DNA from: CAWDNM01 sp964521195
Lineage (GTDB): Bacteria > Actinomycetota > Coriobacteriia > Anaerosomatales > JAAXUF01
Length of the DNA: 39,654 nucleotides
Assembly: GCA_964521195.1 (NCBI GenBank)
Contig: CAZFRE010000011.1
Coordinates: forward strand, 1 to 39,654
Direction: 5' to 3'
Within the stretch, counting starts at the first letter, position 1; every line of letters begins with the position of its first letter. This document shows positions 7,104 to 14,617 of the stretch, piece by piece. The position numbers and the translations under genes are program-made. The notes below the pieces were generated by a model, which was given only the letters and a program-made list of their open reading frames with translations, was not told the origin of the DNA and searched no databases.

Positions 7104-9305
7104 CTAGTGGTGCCGCCTCGGCTTGCGGTCGCGGTCTCCGCCGCCACCATCGCGACGCGGGCCGCGATCGCCGCGGTCACCTCGATCGCCACCGCTCGGC
7201 GCGCTGGAGGCGCTGCCTTCGGGAGCGTCGGGCTTGTCGAGCCTGTCGAGGCTGACCTTGCCGCGGTCGTCGATGTCGATGATCTTGACGTGGACCTCGT
7301 CGCCCACGTTGAGCACGTCTTCGACCTTGCCCACGCGGCCGTTGGCGACGCGGCTGATGTGCAGCAGGCCGTCCTTGCCGGGGATGAGCTCGATGAATGC
7401 GCCGAACGCCTGGATCGAGACCACGCGGCCGTGGTACTCCTCGCCGATCTCCGGCTCCTTGACGATGGCCTTGATGCGGCGGGCCGCCTCTTCGCCACCG
7501 AGGTCGCGCGACGCGATGTAGATCGTGCCGTCTTCCTGGATGTCGATCTGGGCGCCGGTCTCTTCCTGGATGCCTCGGACGACCTTGCCGCCCGAACCGA
7601 TGACGTCGCGGATCTTGTCGGTCGGGATCTTGACCGTGATGATGCGCGGCGCGTACTTGCTCATCTCCTCACGCGGCGTCTCGATCGACTCCATCATCTT
7701 GCCCAGGATGAAGGCGCGGCCTTCCTTGGCCTGCATGAGCGCCTTGGTGAGGATCTCGAGCGACAGGCCCTTGGCCTTGTTGTCCATCTGCATGGCGGTG
7801 ATGCCCTCAGGCGTACCGGCCACCTTGAAGTCCATGTCGCCGAGGAAGTCCTCGAGGCCCTGGATGTCGGTGAGGATGGCGACCTTGTCGCCCTCCTTGA
7901 TGAGGCCCATGGCGATACCGGAGACCGGAGCCTTGATCGGCACGCCGGCGTCCATCAGCGACAGGGTCGAGCCGCAGACCGAACCCATGGAGCTCGAGCC
8001 GTTGGACTCGAGGACCTCGGACACGATGCGGATCGTGTACGGGAACTCGTCCTCGGCCGGGATGACCGGCAGCAGGGCGCGCTCGGCAAGTGCGCCGTGG
8101 CCGATGTCGCGGCGCTTGGGGCCACGCATGAAGCCCGTCTCGCCGGTGGAGAACGGCGGGAAGTTGTAGTGGTGCAGGTAGCGCTTGCCCTCGGACACGT
8201 CGATCGTGTCGATGCGCTGCCACTCTGACAGCATGCCCAGCGTCAGGACGGAGAGGACCTGCGTCTGGCCGCGGGTGAAGAGGCCGGAACCGTGGCTGCG
8301 CGGCAGGTACCCGGCGACCGTGGTGATCTGGCGGACTTCGTCAAGCTTGCGGCCATCAGCGCGCTCGCCCTCGTCGAGGACCATCGCGCGCATGGTCTTC
8401 TTCTCGAGCATCTTGAGGCAGGCCTTGATGTCCTTGCCGTTCTCGGCGAGCTCCTCGGGAGTGAACGTGTCGATGAGCTCATCCTTGACCGCCTGGACGC
8501 CGTCCATGCGGGCGTGCTTGTCGGCGTTGTGAAGCGCCGCCTTCATCTTCTCGGCACCGGCCTCGAAGATGCGGGCCTTGAGCTCCTCGTCGATGACCTG
8601 GAGCTTGACGTCCATCGGGGTGATCTCGACCTGCGACAGGAACTTCGCCTGCGCGTCGCAGAATGCGCCGATGGCTTCCTGCGCGAACATCATCGCCTTG
8701 AGCATGTCCTCTTCGGTGACTTCCCGGGCGCCGGCTTCGAGCATGTAGACGGCGTCCTTGGAGCCGGCCACCACGAGGTCGAGGTCGGAGTCCTCGGCCT
8801 CATCAAAGCTCGGGTTGACGATGAACTCACCGGTCTCCATGTCGCGGCAGATGCGCACGCCGGCGAGCGGGCCCTCGAACGGGATGCCTGCAGCGAGCAG
8901 CGCCGAGGAGGCGCCCATGATGCTGATGACGTCGGGCTGGTTGATCTGGTCGGCGGAGAGGACCGTCGCGATGACCTGGACCTCGTTGCGGAAGCCGTCC
9001 GCGAACGACGAGCGGATCGGGCGGTCGATCATGCGGGCGGTAAGCGTCGCCTTCTCGCTCGGGCGCGACTCACGCTTGATGAAGCCGCCCGGCAGCTTGC
9101 CGGCGGCGTACATGCGCTCTTCGAAGTCGACCGTGAGCGGGAAGAAGTCCAAGTCCTTGGGGAACTTAGAGGCGGTCGCCGTGACGAGCACGATCGACTC
9201 CCCCTGACGCACGAGAACGGCGCCACCGGCCTGCTTGGCCAGTTCGCCGGTCTCCAGAACGTACTCCTTGCCGTACAGTTCGAACTTCTCTACTACCTTA
9301 GCCAT
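7104..9305 (-). CDS. pnp: polyribonucleotide nucleotidyltransferase (PNPase)
   Basis: A 733-residue PNPase, a phosphorolytic 3'-5' exoribonuclease of the RNA degradation machinery. Two RNase PH cores are separated by the all-helical domain. The first core carries the FFPLTVDFEE and RMIDRPIRSSF motifs; the second has EFPYTIRIVSEVLESNGSSS. A KH domain follows (GSGGKVVRGIQEETGAQIDI, about 555-615), then an S1 domain (HGRVVSIQAFGAFIELIPG, about 625-695). The tail is Gly/Asp/Arg-rich and ends in HH, a disordered RNA-binding-type extension. The ATG at 9305 is chosen because GAGGGAAGAAGAG lies upstream and the conserved MAKVVEKFEL start follows. A longer open frame upstream crosses the rpsO terminator and is not coding. 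The gene follows rpsO, the usual arrangement. Confidence 0.97.
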   Translation of the reverse strand: MAKVVEKFELYGKEYVLETGELAKQAGGAVLVRQGESIVLVTATASKFPKDLDFFPLTVDFEERMYAAGKLPGGFIKRESRPSEKATLTARMIDRPIRSSFADGFRNEVQVIATVLSADQINQPDVISIMGASSALLAAGIPFEGPLAGVRICRDMETGEFIVNPSFDEAEDSDLDLVVAGSKDAVYMLEAGAREVTEEDMLKAMMFAQEAIGAFCDAQAKFLSQVEITPMDVKLQVIDEELKARIFEAGAEKMKAALHNADKHARMDGVQAVKDELIDTFTPEELAENGKDIKACLKMLEKKTMRAMVLDEGERADGRKLDEVRQITTVAGYLPRSHGSGLFTRGQTQVLSVLTLGMLSEWQRIDTIDVSEGKRYLHHYNFPPFSTGETGFMRGPKRRDIGHGALAERALLPVIPAEDEFPYTIRIVSEVLESNGSSSMGSVCGSTLSLMDAGVPIKAPVSGIAMGLIKEGDKVAILTDIQGLEDFLGDMDFKVAGTPEGITAMQMDNKAKGLSLEILTKALMQAKEGRAFILGKMMESIETPREEMSKYAPRIITVKIPTDKIRDVIGSGGKVVRGIQEETGAQIDIQEDGTIYIASRDLGGEEAARRIKAIVKEPEIGEEYHGRVVSIQAFGAFIELIPGKDGLLHISRVANGRVGKVEDVLNVGDEVHVKIIDIDDRGKVSLDRLDKPDAPEGSASSAPSGGDRGDRGDRGPRRDGGGGDRDRKPRRHH

Positions 9306-9462
9306 ATCTCTTCTTCCCTCTACTGCAGCCGAGCGCCCCATGCGCTTCGGCCCCACTTCTCGCGGTGCGCGTCCGGCGCCCGCATCCTCTTGTACCCGTC
9401 CAGCCGGGGGTTGTCGGCGAGCCGGGGCCGCACCGCGAAGCAACGGTGCCCTCTGCAAGAAG

Positions 9463-9490
9463 AAGGCGGGAGCTTGGTCGCTCCCGCCTT
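9463..9490 (-). terminator. terminator between rpsO and pnp
   Basis: An exact 11-bp stem (AAGGCGGGAGC and its complement, loop 9474-9479) starts about 20 nt after the rpsO stop, followed on the minus strand by CTTCTTG. It probably separates rpsO from pnp transcription partially, as rpsO-pnp terminators do in other bacteria. Confidence 0.75.
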
Positions 9491-9509
9491 CCGCCTTACT
9501 TCGTGTGAG

Positions 9510-9779
9510 CTACCCGCGAATCCCCAGCTTGGCGATGACGGCGCGGTAGCGCTCGATATCGCTCTTCTTGAGGTAGTTGGTCAGGCGACGGCGCTGACCG
9601 ACGAGCTTGAGAAGTCCACGGCGGGTGTGGTGGTCCTTCTTGTGGGTCTTGAGGTGCTCGGTGAGGTCGCGGATGCGCTGCGTGAGCAGGGCGATCTGAA
9701 CCTCGGCAGAACCGGTGTCGGCATCCCCGCGCTTGTACTCCGCGATGATGTCGGCCTTGACGCTCTTATCCAGCGGCAT
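9510..9779 (-). CDS. rpsO: 30S ribosomal protein S15
   Basis: An 89-residue S15 of standard length that binds 16S rRNA helices 20-22 and organises the platform of the small subunit. The conserved core is clear: GSAEVQIALLTQRI, LKTHKKDHHTRRGLL and the GQRRRLLNYL-like GQRRRLTNYLKK with a following YR. The ATG at 9779 has AAGGTGGA 7 nt upstream; upstream in-frame sequence is leader, not protein. Promoter and a leader hairpin lie between it and ribF. Confidence 0.97.
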   Translation of the reverse strand: MPLDKSVKADIIAEYKRGDADTGSAEVQIALLTQRIRDLTEHLKTHKKDHHTRRGLLKLVGQRRRLTNYLKKSDIERYRAVIAKLGIRG

Positions 9780-9784
9780 TGCAG

Positions 9785-9801
9785 TCCACCTTTCATGTGG
9801 A
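9785..9801 (-). promoter_or_regulatory. leader hairpin over the rpsO ribosome binding site
   Basis: On the minus strand TCCAC (9801-9797) can pair with GTGGA (9789-9785), which is part of the AAGGTGGA ribosome binding site of rpsO. S15 is known to repress its own mRNA through leader structures in several phyla. That this small hairpin takes part in such control is inference. Confidence 0.35.
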
Positions 9802-9874
9802 TACGCCCCGGTCCGGGATGGCCGATGGTGGAGATCGCACCTCTCAGGCCGGGGTACCTTTGAACAACCGTGGA

Positions 9875-9883
9875 AGTATAGCA
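9875..9883 (-). promoter_or_regulatory. extended -10 promoter for rpsO
   Basis: On the minus strand TGCTATACT (9883-9875) is an extended -10 element (TGn plus TATACT), about 95 nt before the rpsO start. No good -35 box is seen at 16-18 nt spacing, which extended -10 promoters can tolerate. Confidence 0.55.
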
Positions 9884-9910
9884 CACACACGGTGCCGGGT
9901 GTTGCCTCTC

Positions 9911-11626
9911 CTACGCGAGCGGCTCCACGTCCTGGAGCGCTGCCCGCGCAGTAGCAAGTTGCGAGTTCCAGACCTCGACCCGGAACAGGTTGTCCCCCAG
10001 CAGCCCAACCCGAAGCAGCGGTGCCTCCTGGGGCGGATACGGCGTCCAGACCGCCGTCACGCCCGCGGCCGAGAGCCGTGCGTCGATGCTCCGAAGCCGT
10101 GGCATGTCATAGGGGAGGTTTCTGACCAGGGTGACCAGTTCGTCATCGCGATCCGGGCTTTCGTCTGCCGGCAGAGCACGGACGGCTGCCTCGGCTGCAG
10201 CAAGGGCGTCGGGGTCTGAGACAAGACTCGAGTCGAGGTCCTGCTCGTCAGCTGCGGCGGACGTCCGTAGCGACTCCTCAGCGCTCGCGTCCTCTTCAGT
10301 GGAGAGCAGCTTGCTCGCCTCGCTCGCATGTGCCACTGGCACGAGCAGGCGAAACGGCTGGACGATCTGCATGGCGACGGGGTGCGGCTGAGGGCTCAGG
10401 CCAGGCTCGAACGGGTCCCATACGAAGGGGATACCTGCCGCGCTCAGCGGCGAGGTGATCATGAACGCCGTCCAACCGGGGGCATCGAGCATGTTCGAAA
10501 CCGCAGTCGAATCCAGCACCTCGACCCACTCGCTGTCGACCGACTCGAACACGGAGTCCGGATCGTACTCGGCGACGGCGGCCTCGGCTGCTGCGAGCGC
10601 CGCAGGATCCTCGACGAGGTCTTCGTCGGTGTAGACCGCGTCCTCATCGGCGAACTCGTCGGAAGTGAGGTCCTCCTCATCGCTCCCGTCTTCATCGAAA
10701 CCGGCGATCTCGAGGGTGTTCTCGACGTCGGTGGCGATCGCATCGGTCAGGTCCTCGATCGAGCCGTAGGCCTGCTGGTCGCGCAACTTCTCGAAGAACT
10801 CGAGTGTGATCGTCTGGTCGTAGAGGTCGCCTTCGAAGTCGACGAGGTGCGCCTCGAGGTAGTCGCGCGCTTCAGGGAACGTCGGCGGCGTGCCAACCGA
10901 AATCGCGGCGGCCCACTCGACGCCGTCCTCGAGCATCGCACGGCCGGCGTAGACGCCGTTGGCGGGCAGCGCCGCGAACGGTACCGGCACGATGTTGGCG
11001 GTCGGGAAGCCGAGCTTGACGCCCTCCCCCCGCCCGCGGTGGACGCGTCCGGTCACGCGGGGCTTGTAGCACAGCAGCTCTGCCGCGCCGCGAACGTCAC
11101 CTGCGGCGACGAGGCCGCGGATACGTGTCGAGGTCACCGGAGCGCCATCGGCGGTCACGAGGTCGTGCGAGCACACCTCGAAGCCTCGCGTCATGCCGAG
11201 GCGCTGCAATGCGCCGACGTCGCCCACCGCACGCGCCCCGAACCGGAAGTCCCGGCCGACGTGTACCGAAGCCGGCTTCAACGCCGAGAGCAGCACGCTG
11301 TCGACGAACGACTCAGGCGCCATCTCGGCGAGCAGTGGCGTGAACGGCACGACGAGGATCACGTCGATGCCCGTATCGGCGATGCACGAGAGCTTGTCGG
11401 CGAGGGTGATCAGCTGCGGAGCGGCCGTAGCCGCCGAGACGACCTGGTCCGGATCGCGGTCGAAAGTGACAGCCGCCGCGCGCACGCCGCGCTGCCGAGC
11501 ATCGGCGACGGCGTCGCGCAGGAGCGCCTGGTGTCCGATGTGGACGCCGTCGAAGACGCCGATCGCTACGCAGACGGGACCGAGGTTCGAGGTGTCTTGC
11601 GACCAGGTGACGATTGATGCGGGCAA
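9911..11626 (-). CDS. ribF: bifunctional riboflavin kinase/FAD synthetase with C-terminal tandem-domain fusion
   Basis: Residues 1 to about 310 are a complete RibF, making FMN from riboflavin and FAD from FMN. The FAD synthetase motif GVFDGVHIGH is at 23-32 and the flavokinase motif KLGFPTAN at 204-211; RibF normally ends after the helix near 305. Here the frame continues without a stop for about 260 residues. It passes through an acidic linker (about 311-340), a first repeat (340-443) and a second (471-571). Each repeat has an ALAAAEAAV helix, a strand, a LSAAG(I/V)...VW(D/T)P(F/Y) motif and a C-terminal strand-helix. The same domain occurs in the adjacent upstream gene. It resembles DUF2007-type putative signalling domains. 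The TTG start at 11626 has GGAG 5 nt upstream; the open frame further upstream overlaps the neighbouring gene. Function of the extension is unknown. Confidence 0.9.
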   Translation of the reverse strand: MPASIVTWSQDTSNLGPVCVAIGVFDGVHIGHQALLRDAVADARQRGVRAAAVTFDRDPDQVVSAATAAPQLITLADKLSCIADTGIDVILVVPFTPLLAEMAPESFVDSVLLSALKPASVHVGRDFRFGARAVGDVGALQRLGMTRGFEVCSHDLVTADGAPVTSTRIRGLVAAGDVRGAAELLCYKPRVTGRVHRGRGEGVKLGFPTANIVPVPFAALPANGVYAGRAMLEDGVEWAAAISVGTPPTFPEARDYLEAHLVDFEGDLYDQTITLEFFEKLRDQQAYGSIEDLTDAIATDVENTLEIAGFDEDGSDEEDLTSDEFADEDAVYTDEDLVEDPAALAAAEAAVAEYDPDSVFESVDSEWVEVLDSTAVSNMLDAPGWTAFMITSPLSAAGIPFVWDPFEPGLSPQPHPVAMQIVQPFRLLVPVAHASEASKLLSTEEDASAEESLRTSAAADEQDLDSSLVSDPDALAAAEAAVRALPADESPDRDDELVTLVRNLPYDMPRLRSIDARLSAAGVTAVWTPYPPQEAPLLRVGLLGDNLFRVEVWNSQLATARAALQDVEPLA

Positions 11627-11666
11627 TGCGACTCCGTTTCGTGAATGCGCTACGTGCAGACTGCCG

Positions 11667-12257
11667 CTACTGCAGGCGTTCGACAAGCCACAGGACGATC
11701 GATATGACCATGGCGACGGCGATCGCGCCGTACAGCAGGACGAGTGAGCTTCCGGAGAGCACTCTGCGGGCGCGGAGCGCTTCAGGCGTGCGTTCGTGGG
11801 TGGCAGCCACGCCGGTGACGCCCGTCGAGCCTTCGCGGGTGCCCGCGAGCAGTTCTCGCGCACGCTCGGCGTTCTCGGGCGCCACCAGGATGGAGAACGG
11901 CCGGTCAGCTGCGTGCTCGGCCGGCGTCGCGGCCCCCGGCATGTCCTGCGGCGGGTACGGGTCCCAACAGTAGGCGATCCCCTCGGCGTCGAGCGGCATC
12001 GCGATGAGCATGGCTGTGGGCCCAGCCACGTCGATCACGCTGCTGACCTTCGACGGACCGAACACGACCACCCAGTCGTCACCCACCGCGCTGTAGTCGG
12101 GCGTGACGTCGAGGTTGTGGACCTCCTGCTCTGCGCGTTCGAGGGCTTCCGGATCGTCGATGTAAGCAAGCTCTGCCTCGCGTGCCCGGTCAGTGGCCTG
12201 GGCGGCCTTCTCGGCGAGTTTCGCGCCGAGCGAGTCCTCGTAGAAGATCGGGCTCAT
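11667..12257 (-). CDS. DUF2007-like domain protein with C-terminal TM anchor
   Basis: A 196-residue protein. Residues about 33-140 form one copy of the domain repeated at the end of the downstream RibF. Shared features are a DPEALERAEQEV helix, a DDWVVVFGPS strand, the PLDAEGI...WDPYPPQ motif and a final strand followed by ENAERARELL. A single hydrophobic helix (about 170-190) near the C-terminus would anchor it with the domain in the cytosol. The ATG overlaps the truB stop as ATGA, and a GGAGGGGGAG site precedes it. Position between truB and ribF, plus the shared domain, suggests that it interacts with or regulates RibF. That is inference, and the domain's ligand is not known. Confidence 0.75.
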   Translation of the reverse strand: MSPIFYEDSLGAKLAEKAAQATDRAREAELAYIDDPEALERAEQEVHNLDVTPDYSAVGDDWVVVFGPSKVSSVIDVAGPTAMLIAMPLDAEGIAYCWDPYPPQDMPGAATPAEHAADRPFSILVAPENAERARELLAGTREGSTGVTGVAATHERTPEALRARRVLSGSSLVLLYGAIAVAMVISIVLWLVERLQ

Positions 12258-13189
12258 GGTGCTCCCCCTCCGCTGACGCCGCCTGGGATGACTGCGAGCG
12301 GCTTCGCTCCGCCGCCGGAAGCAGCGTACACCGCCACGAGCCGTCCTGCGTGGGTCACCGAGACGGGAGTGCCGGTGGGCGCCCCCACGACCGTGGACGC
12401 CAGCGTGCGGCCGTTGGCGACGAGCGCCGCGCCGGCTTCGTCGACCGCGAGCTCTGGAAGCCCTAGGGCGGCGACCGGGTCGGCGAAGAGCGCTTCGACG
12501 CCGCTGGCGCCGGCGGTCTCGAGCTCGTCGAGGGTGTGCGCGGCATCGAGCGAGACCGCTCCGCTGCGGGTGCGCGTCAGGCCGCCGAGGTGGGCCGCGC
12601 TGCCAACAGCGCGACCGATGTCCCGTGCGAGGGCTCGGATGTAGGTACCTTTCGAGACGGCGAACTCCACGGTCCAGCGGGCCGGGTCGACGGCAACGCC
12701 TATGAGCGCGGCGGCAGCGACCTCGATCGTGCGGGGCGCAAGCTCGAGCGCCTCGCCCTGCCGAGCGGCGTGGTACGCGGTGACGCCGTCACGCTTGAGC
12801 GCCGAGTACGCCGGAGGGACCTGTTCGTGCGTGCCAACCAGGCCTGCCACCAGCGCTGTCGCCGCGAATGGGTCGCAGACCTCGTCAGGGATCGGTGCGG
12901 TGACCGTGATACGACCCTCGGCATCGTCGGTGTCGGTTTCGGCGCCGAAGTCGATGCGCGCGACGTAGGTCTTCTCGGCAGCGGTGAGGTAGGGCGCGAG
13001 GCGTGTGGCGGGCCCGACCAGGACCACGAGCACGCCGGTAGCCATCGGGTCGAGCGTGCCCGCGTGGCCCACCCGGCGCTCGCCGGTGATGCGGCGCACG
13101 CGGTTGACGACATCGTGACTCGTCATCCCCTGCGGCTTATCTATCACGAGGATGCCCGAGAGTTCGGTCGCGCCTCGGCGTGCGCTCAC
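12254..13189 (-). CDS. truB: tRNA pseudouridine(55) synthase TruB
   Basis: A 311-residue TruB, which makes pseudouridine 55 in the T-loop of tRNAs. The hallmark GHAGTLDP motif is at 41-48, with the catalytic Asp at 47. The N-terminal GILVIDKPQGMTSHDVV is also diagnostic, as is KTYVARIDFGAETDT after it. The C-terminal part holds a PUA-like region. Start is GTG at 13189, overlapping the nrnA stop (GTGA). It lies in the normal rbfA-nrnA-truB-ribF order. Confidence 0.95.
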   Translation of the reverse strand: MSARRGATELSGILVIDKPQGMTSHDVVNRVRRITGERRVGHAGTLDPMATGVLVVLVGPATRLAPYLTAAEKTYVARIDFGAETDTDDAEGRITVTAPIPDEVCDPFAATALVAGLVGTHEQVPPAYSALKRDGVTAYHAARQGEALELAPRTIEVAAAALIGVAVDPARWTVEFAVSKGTYIRALARDIGRAVGSAAHLGGLTRTRSGAVSLDAAHTLDELETAGASGVEALFADPVAALGLPELAVDEAGAALVANGRTLASTVVGAPTGTPVSVTHAGRLVAVYAASGGGAKPLAVIPGGVSGGGAP

Positions 13190-14154
13190 GCGCTCTCGCC
13201 GCCGGGCATGAGCGCGAGCAGCTGCGGGAGAAGCGCCTCGACCGTTCCGGCGAAGGTGAATCCGGACGCAGCCCGGTGGCCCCCGCCGCCGAAGTGGCGG
13301 GCGACCGCCGAGACATCGAAGCCCGTCTTGGAGCGCAGGTTGCCGCGCACCTCACCGCCGGCCTGGCGGAGCAGGATCGCGACATCGACGCCGTGAACGA
13401 CGCGCACGGCGTCTGGGAGCGATTCGGCCTCTTCAGGGAGCGCGCCGATCTCAGCGAAATCCTCATCGGTGACCCACGCGTATGCGACGCGGCCGTCGTT
13501 GGCGATGGTGAGACGCGACATCGCGCGGTTCTCGATCGCGAGCGATGCCGCCGAGCGGCTCTGGTACACGTAGACCGCGACCTCGGCCGGGTTCACGCCC
13601 GCGTCGACCATCTCGGCGGCGGCGCGGAACGCGTCCCCGGTCGTGTTGTCGTAGCAGAAGCGCCCGGTATCGGTCATGAGGCCTGTGTAGCAGCAGGTCG
13701 CCACCTCGGGGGTGGGCTGTTTGTCCAGCTCCTTGACGAGGTTCCAGACGATCTGTCCGGACGCCGCGGCTCGCGGGTCGTGAATGAGCACGTCACCGAA
13801 GTCGAGCGTGTCCGGGTGGTGGTCCATGACGATGACCGTCTCGGCGGCCTTCGCGAGCTTGGCACCATCGCCGATACGATCGAGATTGGGACTGTCGAGT
13901 GCGACGAAGACCTGTGGTGCCTCGAGGTCGTGCGCAGGGACGAAGAGGCTCGAACCCGGCAGGAACTCGTAGGTTGTGGGCACGCGCGCACCGTGGGCCA
14001 GCGTCGGGACCGCGGCCACGCCGTTCTCACGCAGCGCGAGAGTCAGCCCCAGCACCGAGCCCATGGCGTCGCCGTCGGGGCGCACGTGCGCACACACCAC
14101 GACGGACTCCGCGCGCTGGAGCGCAACGAGGGCGTGGTGGTACGCGGCCTGCAC
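13186..14154 (-). CDS. nrnA: DHH/DHHA1 phosphoesterase (NrnA-type oligoribonuclease / pAp phosphatase)
   Basis: A 322-residue DHH-family phosphoesterase, the usual length for NrnA. It degrades short oligoribonucleotides and in some bacteria 3'-phosphoadenosine 5'-phosphate or cyclic dinucleotide products. Motifs: AHVRPDGDAMGS near the N-terminus, VALDSPN, the signature MDHHP, and C-terminal GGGGHRAASG of the DHHA1 domain. The GTG at 14154 is chosen: it lies 4 nt after the rbfA stop with GGGGGAGG about 9 nt upstream. The longer open frame would translate a Pro/Arg-rich stretch overlapping rbfA. Placement between rbfA and truB is standard. The precise substrate cannot be read from sequence. Confidence 0.9.
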   Translation of the reverse strand: MQAAYHHALVALQRAESVVVCAHVRPDGDAMGSVLGLTLALRENGVAAVPTLAHGARVPTTYEFLPGSSLFVPAHDLEAPQVFVALDSPNLDRIGDGAKLAKAAETVIVMDHHPDTLDFGDVLIHDPRAAASGQIVWNLVKELDKQPTPEVATCCYTGLMTDTGRFCYDNTTGDAFRAAAEMVDAGVNPAEVAVYVYQSRSAASLAIENRAMSRLTIANDGRVAYAWVTDEDFAEIGALPEEAESLPDAVRVVHGVDVAILLRQAGGEVRGNLRSKTGFDVSAVARHFGGGGHRAASGFTFAGTVEALLPQLLALMPGGESA

Positions 14155-14158
14155 CGCC

Positions 14159-14608
14159 CTACGCCTCCCCCGCCTCGTCGGCGGTGGCGGGTGCTTCGGC
14201 GTCCCCGGCGTCGGCGTCGACCTCGGCTGCGGCCTCGGCGCCCTGCTCGGCGGCACGCTCGGCCGCGAGAGTCGGCGGCACGTCGCGCAACGCATCCTCG
14301 ATCGCCATGCCGGTATCGACCGACTCGTCGATGAAGAAGCGAAGGTCAGGCGTGACGCGCCAGCTGATCGACTTGCCGAGGATGGAGCGGATACGGCCCT
14401 TGGCCGACTCGAGGCCGGCGAGAACCTCGTCGTAGCGCTCGGGGTCGGTGCTCACGTACACGGACATGATCGAACGGTCCGGGCTGACCTCGGCGCCGGT
14501 GACGGTGACGAGGTCGAGCCGCGGATCGGACACCTCGGTGATGAGGATGCTGGCGATGATCTCGCGCGCCGTCTCGTTGAGGCGGCGGCTATTCGGTGTC
14601 TGCTTCAT
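14159..14608 (-). CDS. rbfA: 30S ribosome-binding factor A
   Basis: A 149-residue RbfA, a late 30S assembly factor with a KH-like fold. Recognisable stretches are ITEVSDPRLDLVTVTG, VYVSTDP and the C-terminal RVTPDLRFFIDESVD. After about residue 112 comes an Ala/Glu/Asp-rich low-complexity tail of some 37 residues that is not part of the family core. The ATG at 14608 is 9 nt after the infB stop, and a ribosome site lies in the end of infB. Confidence 0.94.
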   Translation of the reverse strand: MKQTPNSRRLNETAREIIASILITEVSDPRLDLVTVTGAEVSPDRSIMSVYVSTDPERYDEVLAGLESAKGRIRSILGKSISWRVTPDLRFFIDESVDTGMAIEDALRDVPPTLAAERAAEQGAEAAAEVDADAGDAEAPATADEAGEA

Positions 14609-14617
14609 GGCGTTGCC

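Noticed and set aside
7140..7200. GC-rich repeat at the end of pnp (CGCGACG/GATCGCCG units)
   Set aside because: Explained by the Gly/Asp/Arg repeats of the PNPase tail; not a CRISPR or independent repeat.
8292..9863. Long plus-strand open frame (523 codons) opposite pnp and rpsO
   Set aside because: It is the antisense of two certain genes; the protein is Arg/Asp/Val/Leu-rich with no domain, as expected for a shadow frame in high-GC DNA.
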